NCBI RefSeq assembly: GCF_000801955.1
Contig: NZ_JSZO01000001.1
Location: 868,001 to 932,000, forward strand
Direction: 5' to 3'
From: Ralstonia sp. A12
GTDB taxonomy: Bacteria > Pseudomonadota > Gammaproteobacteria > Burkholderiales > Burkholderiaceae
Length of the DNA: 64,000 bases
In this document: positions 55,778 to 64,000 of the stretch, piece by piece
How the letters are laid out: each line of letters opens with the position of its first letter
Numbering within the stretch: the stretch's first letter is position 1
Notes under the pieces: generated by a model
Databases searched by the model: none
Seen by the model: the letters and a program-made list of their open reading frames with translations, nothing else
Told to the model about the DNA's origin: nothing
Made by a program: the position numbers and the translations under genes

Positions 55778-55833
55778 TACCAACTGGCGGCCCGACGGGG
55801 ACCGTGCCCCGATCGTCCGCGTACGCCGGTCAA

Positions 55834-56394
55834 TTACTTTGCAGCAGCCGAAACTTCCTTGTCAGCCATGTCACGCATGGACTTGCCGACTTGCGGACCG
55901 TACTTCTGCATCACGTTGCCCCACACTTCCTGCATGGCCTTGCCTTGGTTTGCCATGAACTTCTGGCCGCTCGGCGTCTTCAGGAACGTGGTCAGATCCT
56001 TGATTTCCTGGGTCGAGTAGTACTTGCCCAGCGAATCGTAGTGCGCTTGCAGGGCATCCTTGCGGAAGGCATCCGTTTCGAACGCCTTGCCGGCGCCGTC
56101 GGTCATGCGCTGCACAGCGCCATTCTTCTTCAGCTTGTCGACAGCAGCCTGCTTTTGCTTGTCGTTCAGCGACTTGTTCTCGACCAGCGATTGCTCCAGC
56201 ACCAGCGGGGCTTCCTGCTTGGCACCGTTTTCCAGCACTTCACCCTGACCCTTGATTGCTGCGTCGACGTTCATCGTCGTCAGCAGTTCCTTGATGGCCG
56301 CGGTCTTGTCAGCATCGCCAGCCTGGGCGAAAGCAAACAGCGGAGCGAAACCAGCCACCACGATCAGATGTTTGAGTTTGAGACTCTTGTGCAT
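55834..56394 (-). CDS. Exported DUF2059 protein
   Basis: 186 residues. Signal peptide [17 protein letters not shown]. The mature part is helical: [17 protein letters not shown], then [13 protein letters not shown] and the conserved DUF2059 end [28 protein letters not shown] lies 6 nt before ATG 56394. The role of DUF2059 proteins is unknown. It stands between gyrA and serC. Confidence 0.88.
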   Translation of the reverse strand: MHKSLKLKHLIVVAGFAPLFAFAQAGDADKTAAIKELLTTMNVDAAIKGQGEVLENGAKQEAPLVLEQSLVENKSLNDKQKQAAVDKLKKNGAVQRMTDGAGKAFETDAFRKDALQAHYDSLGKYYSTQEIKDLTTFLKTPSGQKFMANQGKAMQEVWGNVMQKYGPQVGKSMRDMADKEVSAAAK

Positions 56395-56522
56395 TGTTGC
56401 TCCCTTGAAATAAGCGTTGCGTTTAGGCCGGGCAAGTGACGCAAAAGTTCCAGCCCCTGCCGCGCACAGGTCCGGCATCATGACCAGAACTGTGCTCAAC
56501 GGCAAGCAAAAGTTGTTTCCAA

Positions 56523-59189
56523 TTATGACTCGGCGCTGTCATCCGACTGTGTATCGGCGTCCGGTGCGGCATCTGACGCATCCACAATTTCATCACCTTC
56601 TGCGTCGGACTCCACCACACGTTGCAGACCGGACAGCTTGTTGCCTTCGCCCACATTGATGAGCGTGACGCCCTGCGTGGCCCGACCCATTTCGCGGATC
56701 TCATCCACACGCGTGCGAATCAGCACGCCACCGGTGGTGATCAGCATGATTTCGTCTTCCGGCGCCACCAACGCAGCGGCGACCACCTTACCGTTACGCT
56801 CGGAGGTCTGGATAGCGATCATGCCTTTGGTACCGCGGCCGTGACGGGTGTACTCAGCAATCGGGGTGCGCTTGCCATAGCCATTTTCAGTGGCCGTCAG
56901 CACGCTACCGACGCTCGCTTGCGCGCCCTCGCCTTCAGCTTCAGTCTCAGCCGGCGCAACCAGCATGGCGATCACCTGCTGGCCATCTTCCAGGTTCATA
57001 CCGCGCACACCGCGCGCCTGACGCCCCATCGGACGCACGTCGTTCTCGTCAAAACGCACAGCCTTGCCGGCATCCGAGAACAGCATCACATCGTGCTGAC
57101 CATCAGTAATGGCCGCACCGATCAGGAAGTCACCCTCATCCAGATCCACCGCGATGATGCCGGCCTTGCGCGGGTTCGAGAAGTCGGTCAGCGCCGTCTT
57201 CTTGACCGTGCCCTTGGAGGTGGTCATGAACACGAAATGCTGCTCGTCGAACTGCTTGACCGGCAGGATCACGTTGATCTTCTCGCCCGGCGACAGCGGG
57301 AACATATTGACGATCGGGCGACCGCGCGAGTTACGGCTGCCTGCCGGCACTTCCCACACCTTCAACCAATACAGACGGCCGCGGTTCGAGAAGCAGAGAA
57401 TGTAATCGTGCGTGTTGGCAACAAATAGCGTATCGATCCAATCGTCTTCCTTCGTGGCGGCGGCTTGCTTGCCACGCCCACCGCGCTTCTGTGCGCGGTA
57501 TTCGGAGATCGGTTGGCTCTTCATATAGCCGCTGTGGGACAGCGTCACCACCAGATCTTGCGGCGTAATGAGGTCTTCTGTATCCAACTCGGTCGCATTG
57601 TGCTCGATCTGCGAGCGGCGCTCATCACCGAATTCCGCGCGGATGGCGGTGAGTTCCTCGACGATGATGGCGGTAATGCGTTCCGGGCGCGCCAGGATGT
57701 CCAGCAGATCAGCAATCTGCGCCATCACTTCGCGGTATTCCTGAACGATCTTGTCCTGCTCCAGCCCGGTGAGGCGTTGCAGGCGCATCTGCAGGATTTC
57801 CTGCGCTTGCGTGTCCGACAGCTTGTACAAACCATCGCCCTGCATGCCGAATGCGGGCAACAGACCTTCCGGACGGTATGCAGCACCGCCACCCGAGGTT
57901 TCGCTCTCGGCGCGCACAAGCATGTCACGCACCAGACCCGAATCCCAGCTGCGGTTCATCAGCTCGGCCTTGGCGACCGGCGGGGTCGGTGCGGCCTTGA
58001 TGATCGCGATGAATTCGTCGATGTTGGCCAGCGCAACGGCCAGACCTTCCAGGATATGGCCGCGCTCGCGCGCCTTGCGCAGATCGAACACAGTGCGACG
58101 CGTCACCACTTCACGGCGGTGCAGCAGGAAGCACTCCAGCATCTGGCGCAGGTTCAGCAGGCGCGGCTGCCCGTCGACCAGCGCCACCATGTTCATGCCG
58201 AACGTGTCTTGCAGCTGCGTATTCTTATAGAGGTTGTTGAGCACAACCTCCGGCACTTCGCCGCGCTTGAGCTCGATCACCACGCGCATGCCGGACTTGT
58301 CCGACTCGTCGCGGATATCGGAGATACCCTCGATGCGCTTTTCCGTCACCAGCTCGGCGATGCGCTCGAGCAGCGTGCGCTTGTTAACTTGATAGGGCAG
58401 CTCGTCGACGATGATCGCCTGGCGCTGACCGCGGTCGATATCCTCGAAGTGCGTCTTGGCGCGCATCACCACGCGGCCGCGGCCGGTGCGATAACCCTCG
58501 CGCACGCCAGAGATGCCGTAGATGATGCCGGCAGTCGGGAAATCCGGCGCCGGGATCAGCTCGATCAGCTCATCCACCGTTGCGTCCGGATTGCTCAGCA
58601 GGTGCAAGCAGCCGTCGACAATCTCATTCAGGTTGTGCGGCGGAATGTTGGTCGCCATACCGACCGCGATCCCGGACGAACCGTTAACAAGCAGGTTTGG
58701 GATACGCGCCGGCAGAACCGAGGGCTCGCTTTCGCTGCCGTCGTAGTTCGGCTCGAAATTGACGGTTTCCTTGTCGAGGTCAGCCAGCAGTTCGTGGGCG
58801 ATCTTCGACAGGCGGATTTCGGTGTACCGCATGGCCGCGGCGTTGTCGCCGTCGACCGAACCGAAGTTGCCCTGACCATCCACCAGCATGTAGCGCAGTG
58901 AGAAGTTCTGCGCCATCCGCACGATCGTGTCGTATACAGCGGTGTCGCCGTGGGGGTGATACTTACCGATCACATCCCCGACGATACGGGCGGACTTCTT
59001 ATAGGGACGATTCCAGTCGTTGTTCAGCTCGTGCATCGAGTACAGCGCACGGCGATGCACCGGCTTGAGACCATCCCGTACATCTGGAAGGGCGCGGCCC
59101 ACGATCACGCTCATGGCGTAAGCGAGATACGAACTGCGCATTTCCTCTTCGAGCGATACCGGGAGTGTCTCTTTGGCGAATTGATCCAT
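56523..59189 (-). CDS. gyrA: DNA gyrase subunit A
   Basis: 888 residues. ATG 59189 begins [26 protein letters not shown] with the segment [21 protein letters not shown], and the active-site tyrosine lies in [26 protein letters not shown], with Thr83 and Asp87 in E. coli numbering. The C-terminal domain is a beta-pinwheel with QRRGGRGK-type GyrA box (KRGGRGKQA). The tail is acidic ([16 protein letters not shown]). It introduces negative supercoils with GyrB. It is at the 5' end of the long minus-strand gene series. Confidence 0.98.
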   Translation of the reverse strand: MDQFAKETLPVSLEEEMRSSYLAYAMSVIVGRALPDVRDGLKPVHRRALYSMHELNNDWNRPYKKSARIVGDVIGKYHPHGDTAVYDTIVRMAQNFSLRYMLVDGQGNFGSVDGDNAAAMRYTEIRLSKIAHELLADLDKETVNFEPNYDGSESEPSVLPARIPNLLVNGSSGIAVGMATNIPPHNLNEIVDGCLHLLSNPDATVDELIELIPAPDFPTAGIIYGISGVREGYRTGRGRVVMRAKTHFEDIDRGQRQAIIVDELPYQVNKRTLLERIAELVTEKRIEGISDIRDESDKSGMRVVIELKRGEVPEVVLNNLYKNTQLQDTFGMNMVALVDGQPRLLNLRQMLECFLLHRREVVTRRTVFDLRKARERGHILEGLAVALANIDEFIAIIKAAPTPPVAKAELMNRSWDSGLVRDMLVRAESETSGGGAAYRPEGLLPAFGMQGDGLYKLSDTQAQEILQMRLQRLTGLEQDKIVQEYREVMAQIADLLDILARPERITAIIVEELTAIRAEFGDERRSQIEHNATELDTEDLITPQDLVVTLSHSGYMKSQPISEYRAQKRGGRGKQAAATKEDDWIDTLFVANTHDYILCFSNRGRLYWLKVWEVPAGSRNSRGRPIVNMFPLSPGEKINVILPVKQFDEQHFVFMTTSKGTVKKTALTDFSNPRKAGIIAVDLDEGDFLIGAAITDGQHDVMLFSDAGKAVRFDENDVRPMGRQARGVRGMNLEDGQQVIAMLVAPAETEAEGEGAQASVGSVLTATENGYGKRTPIAEYTRHGRGTKGMIAIQTSERNGKVVAAALVAPEDEIMLITTGGVLIRTRVDEIREMGRATQGVTLINVGEGNKLSGLQRVVESDAEGDEIVDASDAAPDADTQSDDSAES

Positions 59190-59455
59190 TGGGCGAACGA
59201 TGGGAGGCCCGACAGCACTCACTGCGGTGAGCACTGCAAGGCGCTACGGTTGCGCGAATAACAGAACATTTTACCATGCCGCAAGCCCCCTCCCCCTCAT
59301 GCGGGCGAGCGACGCATCCTCAACCCCGGTCACGTTCCCTGCGAAGGCGACCAAAACCCGCGACCCAGTCCCCACAAGGGTTTGCGAGCAGTTTTTCGCC
59401 TTGTTGCGTACACACCACAAGGCCATGATGCCCCGTCCGATTCGCTTATATTTGC
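59190..59455. other. gyrA-ompA intergenic region
   Basis: No credible gene. It should contain the gyrA promoter (minus strand; a TAAAAT near 59268-59273 is a possible -10) and lies ahead of the predicted ompA promoter. A 70-residue frame on the minus strand here lacks domain or ribosome-site support. Confidence 0.4.
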
Positions 59456-59484
59456 TTTTTAGGAGTGAGTGCTTGTGGCACAAT
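59456..59484 (+). promoter_or_regulatory. Possible promoter of ompA
   Basis: TTTTTA (59456-59461), 17-nt spacer, CACAAT (59479-59484) with TGG before it (extended -10). It would give a leader of about 130 nt. A TACACT nearer the gene (around 59545) is an alternative. Confidence 0.35.
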
Positions 59485-59622
59485 CCCCCAGCGAAGAGGC
59501 AGACATTGTTCGAAGTGGCGAATTCGCTACATCGAGGATGCTACACTCCGAAGAATGTATGACTTGTTTTCGTCCCATCTGCTCGCAGTCTTCTGCGGTG
59601 ATCTCATCCTGAGAGGAGAAAT

Positions 59623-60276
59623 ATGAAAAAATTTGCCAAGCTCGCGTTCGCTGCAGCTGCGGTAGCTCTGACTGCATCCGCTTACGCTCAGTCCGTGCCC
59701 TACGAAAAGAAGGCCGTCAACGACAACTGGGGTAACGGCACGAGCGAGTGGGTCTGGAAGAACGGCACGAACGAACTGTGCTGGCGCAATGGCTTCTGGA
59801 CGCCGGCAACCGCCAACGCTCAGTGCGACGGCGCTCTGGCTCCGGCGGCTGCTCCGGCAGCTGCTACGCCGGGCGCTCCGGCTGCTGTTGCTCCGACCAG
59901 CGAGAAGGTTACGTTCGCTGCTGATACCCTGTTCGACTTCGACAAGGCTGTGCTGAAGCCGGAAGGCAAGGCTAAGCTGGACGACCTGGTCTCGAAGCTG
60001 CAAGGCATCAACCTGGAAGTCGTGATTGCCGTCGGCCACACCGACTCGTTCGGTTCGGACAAGTACAACGACCGCCTGTCGGTCCGTCGTGCTGAAGCCG
60101 TCAAGGGCTACCTGGTTAGCAAGGGCATCGAAGCCAACCGTGTTTACACGGAAGGCAAGGGCAAGCGCCAGCTGAAGGTTGATCCGAAGTCGTGCAAGGG
60201 CGCTCGCAAGGCACAAATCGCCTGCCAGCAACCGAACCGTCGCGTTGACGTTGAAGTGGTCGGCACGAAGAAGTAA
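59623..60276 (+). CDS. ompA: OmpA-family outer-membrane/peptidoglycan-binding protein
   Basis: 217 residues. Signal peptide KKFAKLAFAAAAVALTASAYA, then a short region with W-rich motifs (NWGNGTSEWVWKNGTNELCWRNG), an Ala/Pro linker and the OmpA C-terminal domain (FDFDKAVLKPEGKAKLDDL; GHTDSFGSDKYNDRLSVRRA; a Cys pair in KSCKGARKAQIACQQPNRRVDVEV). It lacks the eight-stranded barrel of enterobacterial OmpA, so it is the short betaproteobacterial type that ties the outer membrane to peptidoglycan. GGAG lies 8 nt before ATG 59623. Confidence 0.94.
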   Translation: MKKFAKLAFAAAAVALTASAYAQSVPYEKKAVNDNWGNGTSEWVWKNGTNELCWRNGFWTPATANAQCDGALAPAAAPAAATPGAPAAVAPTSEKVTFAADTLFDFDKAVLKPEGKAKLDDLVSKLQGINLEVVIAVGHTDSFGSDKYNDRLSVRRAEAVKGYLVSKGIEANRVYTEGKGKRQLKVDPKSCKGARKAQIACQQPNRRVDVEVVGTKK

Positions 60277-60296
60277 TTCGGTTTCTACCGAAGAAG

Positions 60297-60324
60297 AAGC
60301 CCAGCGAAAGCTGGGCTTTTTTTT
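60297..60324 (+). terminator. Terminator of ompA
   Basis: AAGCCCAGC-GAAA-GCTGGGCTT stem with a GNRA loop and eight T residues. Confidence 0.95.
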
Positions 60325-60393
60325 CGCTCGCCATGCCCGCGGTTAGACCGGATTGATCAGTTCATCAGTCATCCCGTCTATCGCCAAAGCAAT

Positions 60394-60426
60394 AAAAAAG
60401 CGGTGACGCGCATGCGTCACCGCTTT
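60394..60426 (-). terminator. Terminator of the glycine-zipper lipoprotein gene
   Basis: AAAGCGGTGACG / CGTCACCGCTTT stem around CGCATG, minus strand followed by TTTTTTATT. Confidence 0.9.
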
Positions 60427-60466
60427 CTGTTTCTCAGGGGTTCGAAACCCCTTTTGCCCTTCTCTA

Positions 60467-60970
60467 TTAGTAAGACGGCGTCGCCTGATCGTTGGCGACC
60501 ATGGCGCGGTCACCCACGCGCAGGTTATTCGGGTTCTGCTGCGTGACCGTCGCGACACGGCCATCATCCAGACGCACGCTGATGCGGTACACGGTTTGCC
60601 CGCCCGCAGCCGCACGTTGCTCAACCTGGTTACCAGCATAAGCGCCAAGCGCCGCGCCACCGATCGTCGCCACCGTGTTGCCGGTGCCGCCACCAACTTG
60701 GTGACCCAAGATACCGCCCGCCACACCACCGATGATCGTGCCCAGAATGCCCGGGCTGTTGACCGGCGCCTGCATCGGCTGGATCGACTCGACCCGACCG
60801 TACAACGCGCCAGGCTGTTGCTGCGGCTGACCGCCGTACGCCGGAGGCGGAGCATACCCGCCACCACCGTAGCCGCCGCCATATCCACCGCCGTACCCCG
60901 GCGCGGCGCAGCCCGCCAGCACCGTCAGGCCCGCAACACCGAGCCCCGCCAGAATCTGTTTGGATTTCAT
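60467..60970 (-). CDS. Glycine-zipper outer-membrane lipoprotein (SlyB/Pcp-like)
   Basis: 167 residues. Lipoprotein signal with lipobox LAGC (Cys near residue 21), then Gly/Tyr-rich GGGYGGGYGGG, and the glycine-zipper 2TM domain ILGTIIGGVAGGILGHQVGGG with GNTVATIGGAALGAYAGNQVEQ. The C-terminal part YRISVRLDDGRVATVTQQ is typical of SlyB/Pcp. AAGGAG lies 7 nt before ATG 60970. It is thought to order LPS or stabilise the outer membrane under stress. Confidence 0.92.
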   Translation of the reverse strand: MKSKQILAGLGVAGLTVLAGCAAPGYGGGYGGGYGGGGYAPPPAYGGQPQQQPGALYGRVESIQPMQAPVNSPGILGTIIGGVAGGILGHQVGGGTGNTVATIGGAALGAYAGNQVEQRAAAGGQTVYRISVRLDDGRVATVTQQNPNNLRVGDRAMVANDQATPSY

Positions 60971-61131
60971 TGATCTCTCCTTGAGGGAAGGTGACGGTTG
61001 GAGAAAACGCATGCGCGTTCGTTCACCTTTGTTTCAATGTGAAACCTTTTTCCCGGCGTGCCCGATTTGGTCAGAACGACGCTTTTTGGTACATTTCCTC
61101 ACCTAGCCGTTATGCCCAGGCGCAGCGCAAC

Positions 61132-61848
61132 ATGACTACCACTCACGCGAACGCCGATCCCGGCGAACTCGAAAAATTCAGTGAACTCGCCCACCGCTGG
61201 TGGGATCCGAACAGCGAGTTCAAACCCCTGCACGAAATCAATCCGCTGCGCCTCGACTGGATTCAATCCATCGCGCCGCTGGCGGGCAAGCGCGTTGTCG
61301 ACATTGGTTGCGGCGGCGGTATCCTCTCCGAGAGCATGGCGCGTGTCGGTGCCAACGTCAAAGGCATCGATCTGTCACGCAAAGCATTGCGGGTTGCCGA
61401 TCTGCACAGCCTGGAAGCGGGCGTCGCTGTCGATTACGAAGAGATCGCCGCAGAAGCGCTCGCGGCACGTGAGCCCGGCAGCTACGACGTCGTGACTTGC
61501 ATGGAGATGCTCGAACATGTGCCCGATCCGGCGTCGGTTGTGCGCGCTTGCGCGACCTTGGTGAAGCCAGGCGGCCACGTGTTCTTCTCGACCATTCATC
61601 GCAATGCCAAGGCGTATTTGCTGGCGGTCATCGGTGCGGAATACGTACTGAACATGCTACCGCGCGGCACGCACGACTACGCCAAGTTCATCCGCCCGTC
61701 AGAGCTTGCCTCGTTCACACGCACGGCAGGTTTGCAGCCTGAGCAGATGCGCGGAATGGAATACAACCCGATCACCGGGCGCTACGCCCTGACGCAGGAC
61801 ACCAGCGTCAACTATCTGATGGCTACGCGCCGTCCGGGCAACGCATGA
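61132..61848 (+). CDS. ubiG: Ubiquinone O-methyltransferase UbiG
   Basis: 238 residues. [26 protein letters not shown] at the start, SAM loop [35 protein letters not shown]-like [20 protein letters not shown], and [19 protein letters not shown] at the end, all UbiG. It performs the two O-methylations of ubiquinone synthesis. The stop overlaps the gph start (ATGA). Confidence 0.97.
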   Translation: MTTTHANADPGELEKFSELAHRWWDPNSEFKPLHEINPLRLDWIQSIAPLAGKRVVDIGCGGGILSESMARVGANVKGIDLSRKALRVADLHSLEAGVAVDYEEIAAEALAAREPGSYDVVTCMEMLEHVPDPASVVRACATLVKPGGHVFFSTIHRNAKAYLLAVIGAEYVLNMLPRGTHDYAKFIRPSELASFTRTAGLQPEQMRGMEYNPITGRYALTQDTSVNYLMATRRPGNA

Positions 61849-62534
61849 CGGCCAGCACATTCCCGGCCCCGCTGGGCGCGGTGCTGTTCGATCTGGACGG
61901 CACACTGGCTGACACAGCGCCAGACTTGGCAGCGGCGGCCAACAAGGTGCGCACCGACCGCGGCCTGGAACCGCTGGCCTACGAAGCGCTCCGACCCGTT
62001 GCCTCGCATGGCGCGCGTGGGCTGCTTGGCGTGGCCTTCGGCATCGGCCCCGAAGACGCGGAATTCGAATCACTGCGGCTGGCGTTCCTTGCCAACTACG
62101 AGGCGGAAATCTGCGTGCGCACGACGCTGTTCCCGGGCATGGCAGACGTGCTGGCCACACTCGGCCGCGCGGGCATTCCGTGGGGCATCGTCACCAACAA
62201 GTCCGGCCGGCTGACCGTGCCGCTGGTCGCCCAGCTGACGTTTCCGGTGCCGCCGGCCTGCGTCGTTGCGGGTGATACCACGCCGCACGCCAAGCCCCAC
62301 CCTGCACCGCTGCTGCACGCGGCAGAGTCCATCGGCGTGGATGCGCGACAGATCGTCTACGTGGGCGACGACGTGCGCGACATCGAAGCCGGCCGCGCTG
62401 CCGGCATGCCTACCATTGCTGCCAGTTACGGCTATTGTGGTAATGGGCCGCCGCCCTCGGAATGGCGCGCAGATGCGTTGATCGCCAACGCCGCCGAACT
62501 GATTCCGCTGCTGCTCGAATCGCAACGCGCTTAA
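61845..62534 (+). CDS. gph: Phosphoglycolate phosphatase
   Basis: 229 residues, HAD superfamily. [20 protein letters not shown] (motif I), IVTNKS (II), [17 protein letters not shown] (III) and [17 protein letters not shown] (IV). It removes 2-phosphoglycolate formed by DNA repair or oxygenation. It is coupled to ubiG by a 4-nt overlap, a common betaproteobacterial arrangement. Confidence 0.95.
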   Translation: MTASTFPAPLGAVLFDLDGTLADTAPDLAAAANKVRTDRGLEPLAYEALRPVASHGARGLLGVAFGIGPEDAEFESLRLAFLANYEAEICVRTTLFPGMADVLATLGRAGIPWGIVTNKSGRLTVPLVAQLTFPVPPACVVAGDTTPHAKPHPAPLLHAAESIGVDARQIVYVGDDVRDIEAGRAAGMPTIAASYGYCGNGPPPSEWRADALIANAAELIPLLLESQRA

Positions 62535-62569
62535 TCGCCGCGCCAGGGCTGACGCCCAGCACCTTCCAG

Positions 62570-62601
62570 GACCGCCGCCTTCCACACGGGACGCGGCGGT
62601 C
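62570..62601 (+). repeat. Inverted repeat between gph and the DUF748 gene
   Basis: GACCGCCGC (62570-62578) and GCGGCGGTC (62593-62601), perfect 9-bp arms with a 14-nt loop; no T-tract follows. Could slow or end the gph transcript only with a partner factor. Confidence 0.5.
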
Positions 62602-62647
62602 GACCGACTGACGAAGTACGCCACATCGTGGCCGGACCGACACCAGC

Positions 62648-64000
62648 ATGAGCACCTCCCCCGACTCGCGTCCTGACCTGCAATCGAAATCCAACGGCTG
62701 GCGTGCACGGCTTGACCGCATCCGCGGCACCGCCAGCTGGCAACGCGCCGCACAGGTCGGTACATCACGGCGCACCAAGCGCATCGGGTTGGGCGTTTTG
62801 ATTTTCCTGGTGGTGTTTGGCCTGCTGGGTGCACTGGGCGGGCCGCCGCTGCTGCACCACCTGGCCGAGACGCAGTTGAGCAAGGTGCTGGAGCGGCCTG
62901 TGACGGTGGGCAAGATCCGCATCAACCCATACACGCTGCGGCTCGACGTCGACCAGCTCCACATTGCCGAGCGCGACGGCAAGACGCCATTCGTGGACGT
63001 CGGCCACCTCCACGTGAATGCCGCGTGGAGCTCGATCTTCCGCCGCGCCCCCGTCATTGAAGAGCTGCGCATCGACGCGCCGCGCGTGCACATCGTGCGC
63101 ACTGCCGAGCAGCGCTTCAACTTCTCCGACATTGTCGACAGGCTGACCCAGCCCGAGAACCCGCCCAAGCCCAAGTCGACCGAGCCGGCGCGCTTCGTGT
63201 TCGCCAACCTGCAGTTGACCAACGGCGCGATCGAGCTCGTCGACCAGCCGCTGGGCACGCAGCACAAGGTGGACAACCTGCAGATCGGCGTGCCTTTCCT
63301 GGCGAGCCTGCCGGCCGACGTGAACATCTTCGTACAGCCGCTGCTGGCGGCAAGCATTGACGGTGCCCCGCTCCATTTTTCGGGCCAGACCAAGCCGTTT
63401 GCCGATTCGCTGGAGTCGAACCTGAACATCAAGCTCGATGGCCTGGATCTGCCCCGCTACCTCGGTTACGTGCCCGGCCCGCTGCCGGTGGCCGTGCCAC
63501 AGGGCAAGCTGACGACCGATCTGACAATCGACTTCCAGAAGCCCAAGACTGGCGCCCCGGTGCTGCGCGTGCACGGCACGGCCGGCCTGGACAATCTGGA
63601 AGTGATCGACACCAAGAAGGCGCCGCTGGTGGCGGCCAAGCAGGTACGCGCGACGCTGGCGGATGTGCGCCCGCTGGACAACGTGTTCCACCTGGATGCA
63701 CTGACGCTCGACGGCGTACGTGTTGATGCCGTGCGTGCCGCCGATGGCTCGATCAACTTCGCACAGCTTAGCGGCAAACCGGCACCGGCCGAGTCCAAGC
63801 CCGCCACACCGGAGCCCGCCGCCAAGCCGAAACCGCTGGACGTCGTCGTCAGCAAACTGCAACTGGCCAACAGCACCGTGCACTGGCGCGACGCCACCAC
63901 GCAACCGGCGGCAGACCTCTCGCTGGAAGACCTGCACGGCGACGTGGCCGCACGCACGCTGGGTGGCCCGATTACGTTTGATGTGGGCAGCAAGCTGTCT
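62648..64000 (+). CDS. DUF748 (AsmA-like) protein, 5' part
   Basis: 451 codons are visible and the frame is open at the right edge. A cytoplasmic start (MSTSPDSRPDLQSKSNGW) leads to one anchor helix (LGVLIFLVVFGLLGALGG), then a long periplasmic repeat-beta region with the DUF748 signature RPVTVGKIRINPYTLRLDVDQLHI split over about residues 83-110 and repeated LQLTNG/LANSTVHWRD-type strands. The fold belongs to the AsmA/YhdP/TamB group, which carry phospholipids between membranes. Frame and start were read directly from the sequence. Confidence 0.85.
   Translation, partial: MSTSPDSRPDLQSKSNGWRARLDRIRGTASWQRAAQVGTSRRTKRIGLGVLIFLVVFGLLGALGGPPLLHHLAETQLSKVLERPVTVGKIRINPYTLRLDVDQLHIAERDGKTPFVDVGHLHVNAAWSSIFRRAPVIEELRIDAPRVHIVRTAEQRFNFSDIVDRLTQPENPPKPKSTEPARFVFANLQLTNGAIELVDQPLGTQHKVDNLQIGVPFLASLPADVNIFVQPLLAASIDGAPLHFSGQTKPFADSLESNLNIKLDGLDLPRYLGYVPGPLPVAVPQGKLTTDLTIDFQKPKTGAPVLRVHGTAGLDNLEVIDTKKAPLVAAKQVRATLADVRPLDNVFHLDALTLDGVRVDAVRAADGSINFAQLSGKPAPAESKPATPEPAAKPKPLDVVVSKLQLANSTVHWRDATTQPAADLSLEDLHGDVAARTLGGPITFDVGSKLS

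Noticed and set aside
57465-58901. 478-residue plus-strand frame over gyrA
   Set aside because: Complement shadow; low-complexity composition.
1-64000. CRISPR arrays, insertion sequences, toxin-antitoxin pairs, prophage genes
   Set aside because: No regularly spaced repeats, transposases, integrases or phage proteins were seen; the region reads as core chromosome.

Overview
The window looks like a core chromosomal segment of a betaproteobacterium. The most likely source is a Ralstonia species (R. pickettii / R. solanacearum lineage), judged from the GC-rich coding style, the protein sequences and the gene order; the species cannot be fixed by eye. No insertion sequence, prophage, CRISPR array or plasmid function was found. 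Genes are tightly packed, many start/stop pairs overlap by 1 to 11 nt, and most convergent pairs are separated by bidirectional hairpin terminators.

Layout. 1-3.98 kb: the 3' part of a CLC chloride channel gene, tRNA-Arg(CCT), a small membrane ORF and an rhlE-type DEAD-box RNA helicase with a long leader and a Gly/Arg/Asn-rich tail. 4-6.4 kb: an egtD-egtB thiohistidine pair (minus strand). 6.7-7.6 kb: a yybP-ykoY (manganese) riboswitch and a TerC-family exporter, convergent with a PLP dehydratase. 8.8-15.8 kb: thyA-folA, pmbA, darP-mogA, orn, an M48 protease and rsgA. 15.9-18 kb: a small DUF2007 protein, a CobD/CbiB-like membrane protein and a CoA-type Nudix hydrolase. 18-20.3 kb: the classical rpsP-rimM-trmD-rplS operon. 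20.3-26 kb: a sorbosone-dehydrogenase-like exported protein, small exported/membrane proteins, a TM2 protein, a PA0069-type radical SAM protein and a Tat-exported PhoD. 26-30.4 kb: divergent dadR/dadA with two inverted repeats between them, and a divergent araC-type regulator/cytochrome P450 pair. 30.5-34.2 kb: an acyl-CoA dehydrogenase and etfBA. 34.3-37 kb: metNIQ. 37-41.5 kb: a histone-deacetylase-like amidohydrolase, mltB, an exported hypothetical, cysM and a ComEA-like protein. 41.6-59.2 kb: a long minus-strand series gyrA - DUF2059 - serC-pheA-hisC-tyrA-aroA-cmk-rpsA-ihfB - lapA-lapB-ugd-hldE-hldD. 59.6-64 kb: ompA, a glycine-zipper lipoprotein, ubiG-gph and the beginning of a DUF748 (AsmA-like) gene.

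Functionally the segment is housekeeping: nucleotide and folate synthesis, serine/aromatic/histidine amino acids linked to ribosomal protein S1 and IHF, the LPS inner-core precursor pathway beside the LapAB control proteins, ribosome maturation (RimM, TrmD, RsgA, DarP) and envelope proteins. The points most worth a second look are: the EgtB-like protein, in which two of the three expected iron-binding histidines are replaced (Gln72, Arg181); the two inverted repeats in the dadR-dadA gap; the terminator-like hairpins lying 10-20 nt before the start codons of metN and serC, neither of which has a Shine-Dalgarno sequence; the leaderless-looking starts of the araC-type gene and darP; and the araC/P450 module bracketed by identical 20-bp hairpins. 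No clear, entirely undescribed multi-gene system was found.
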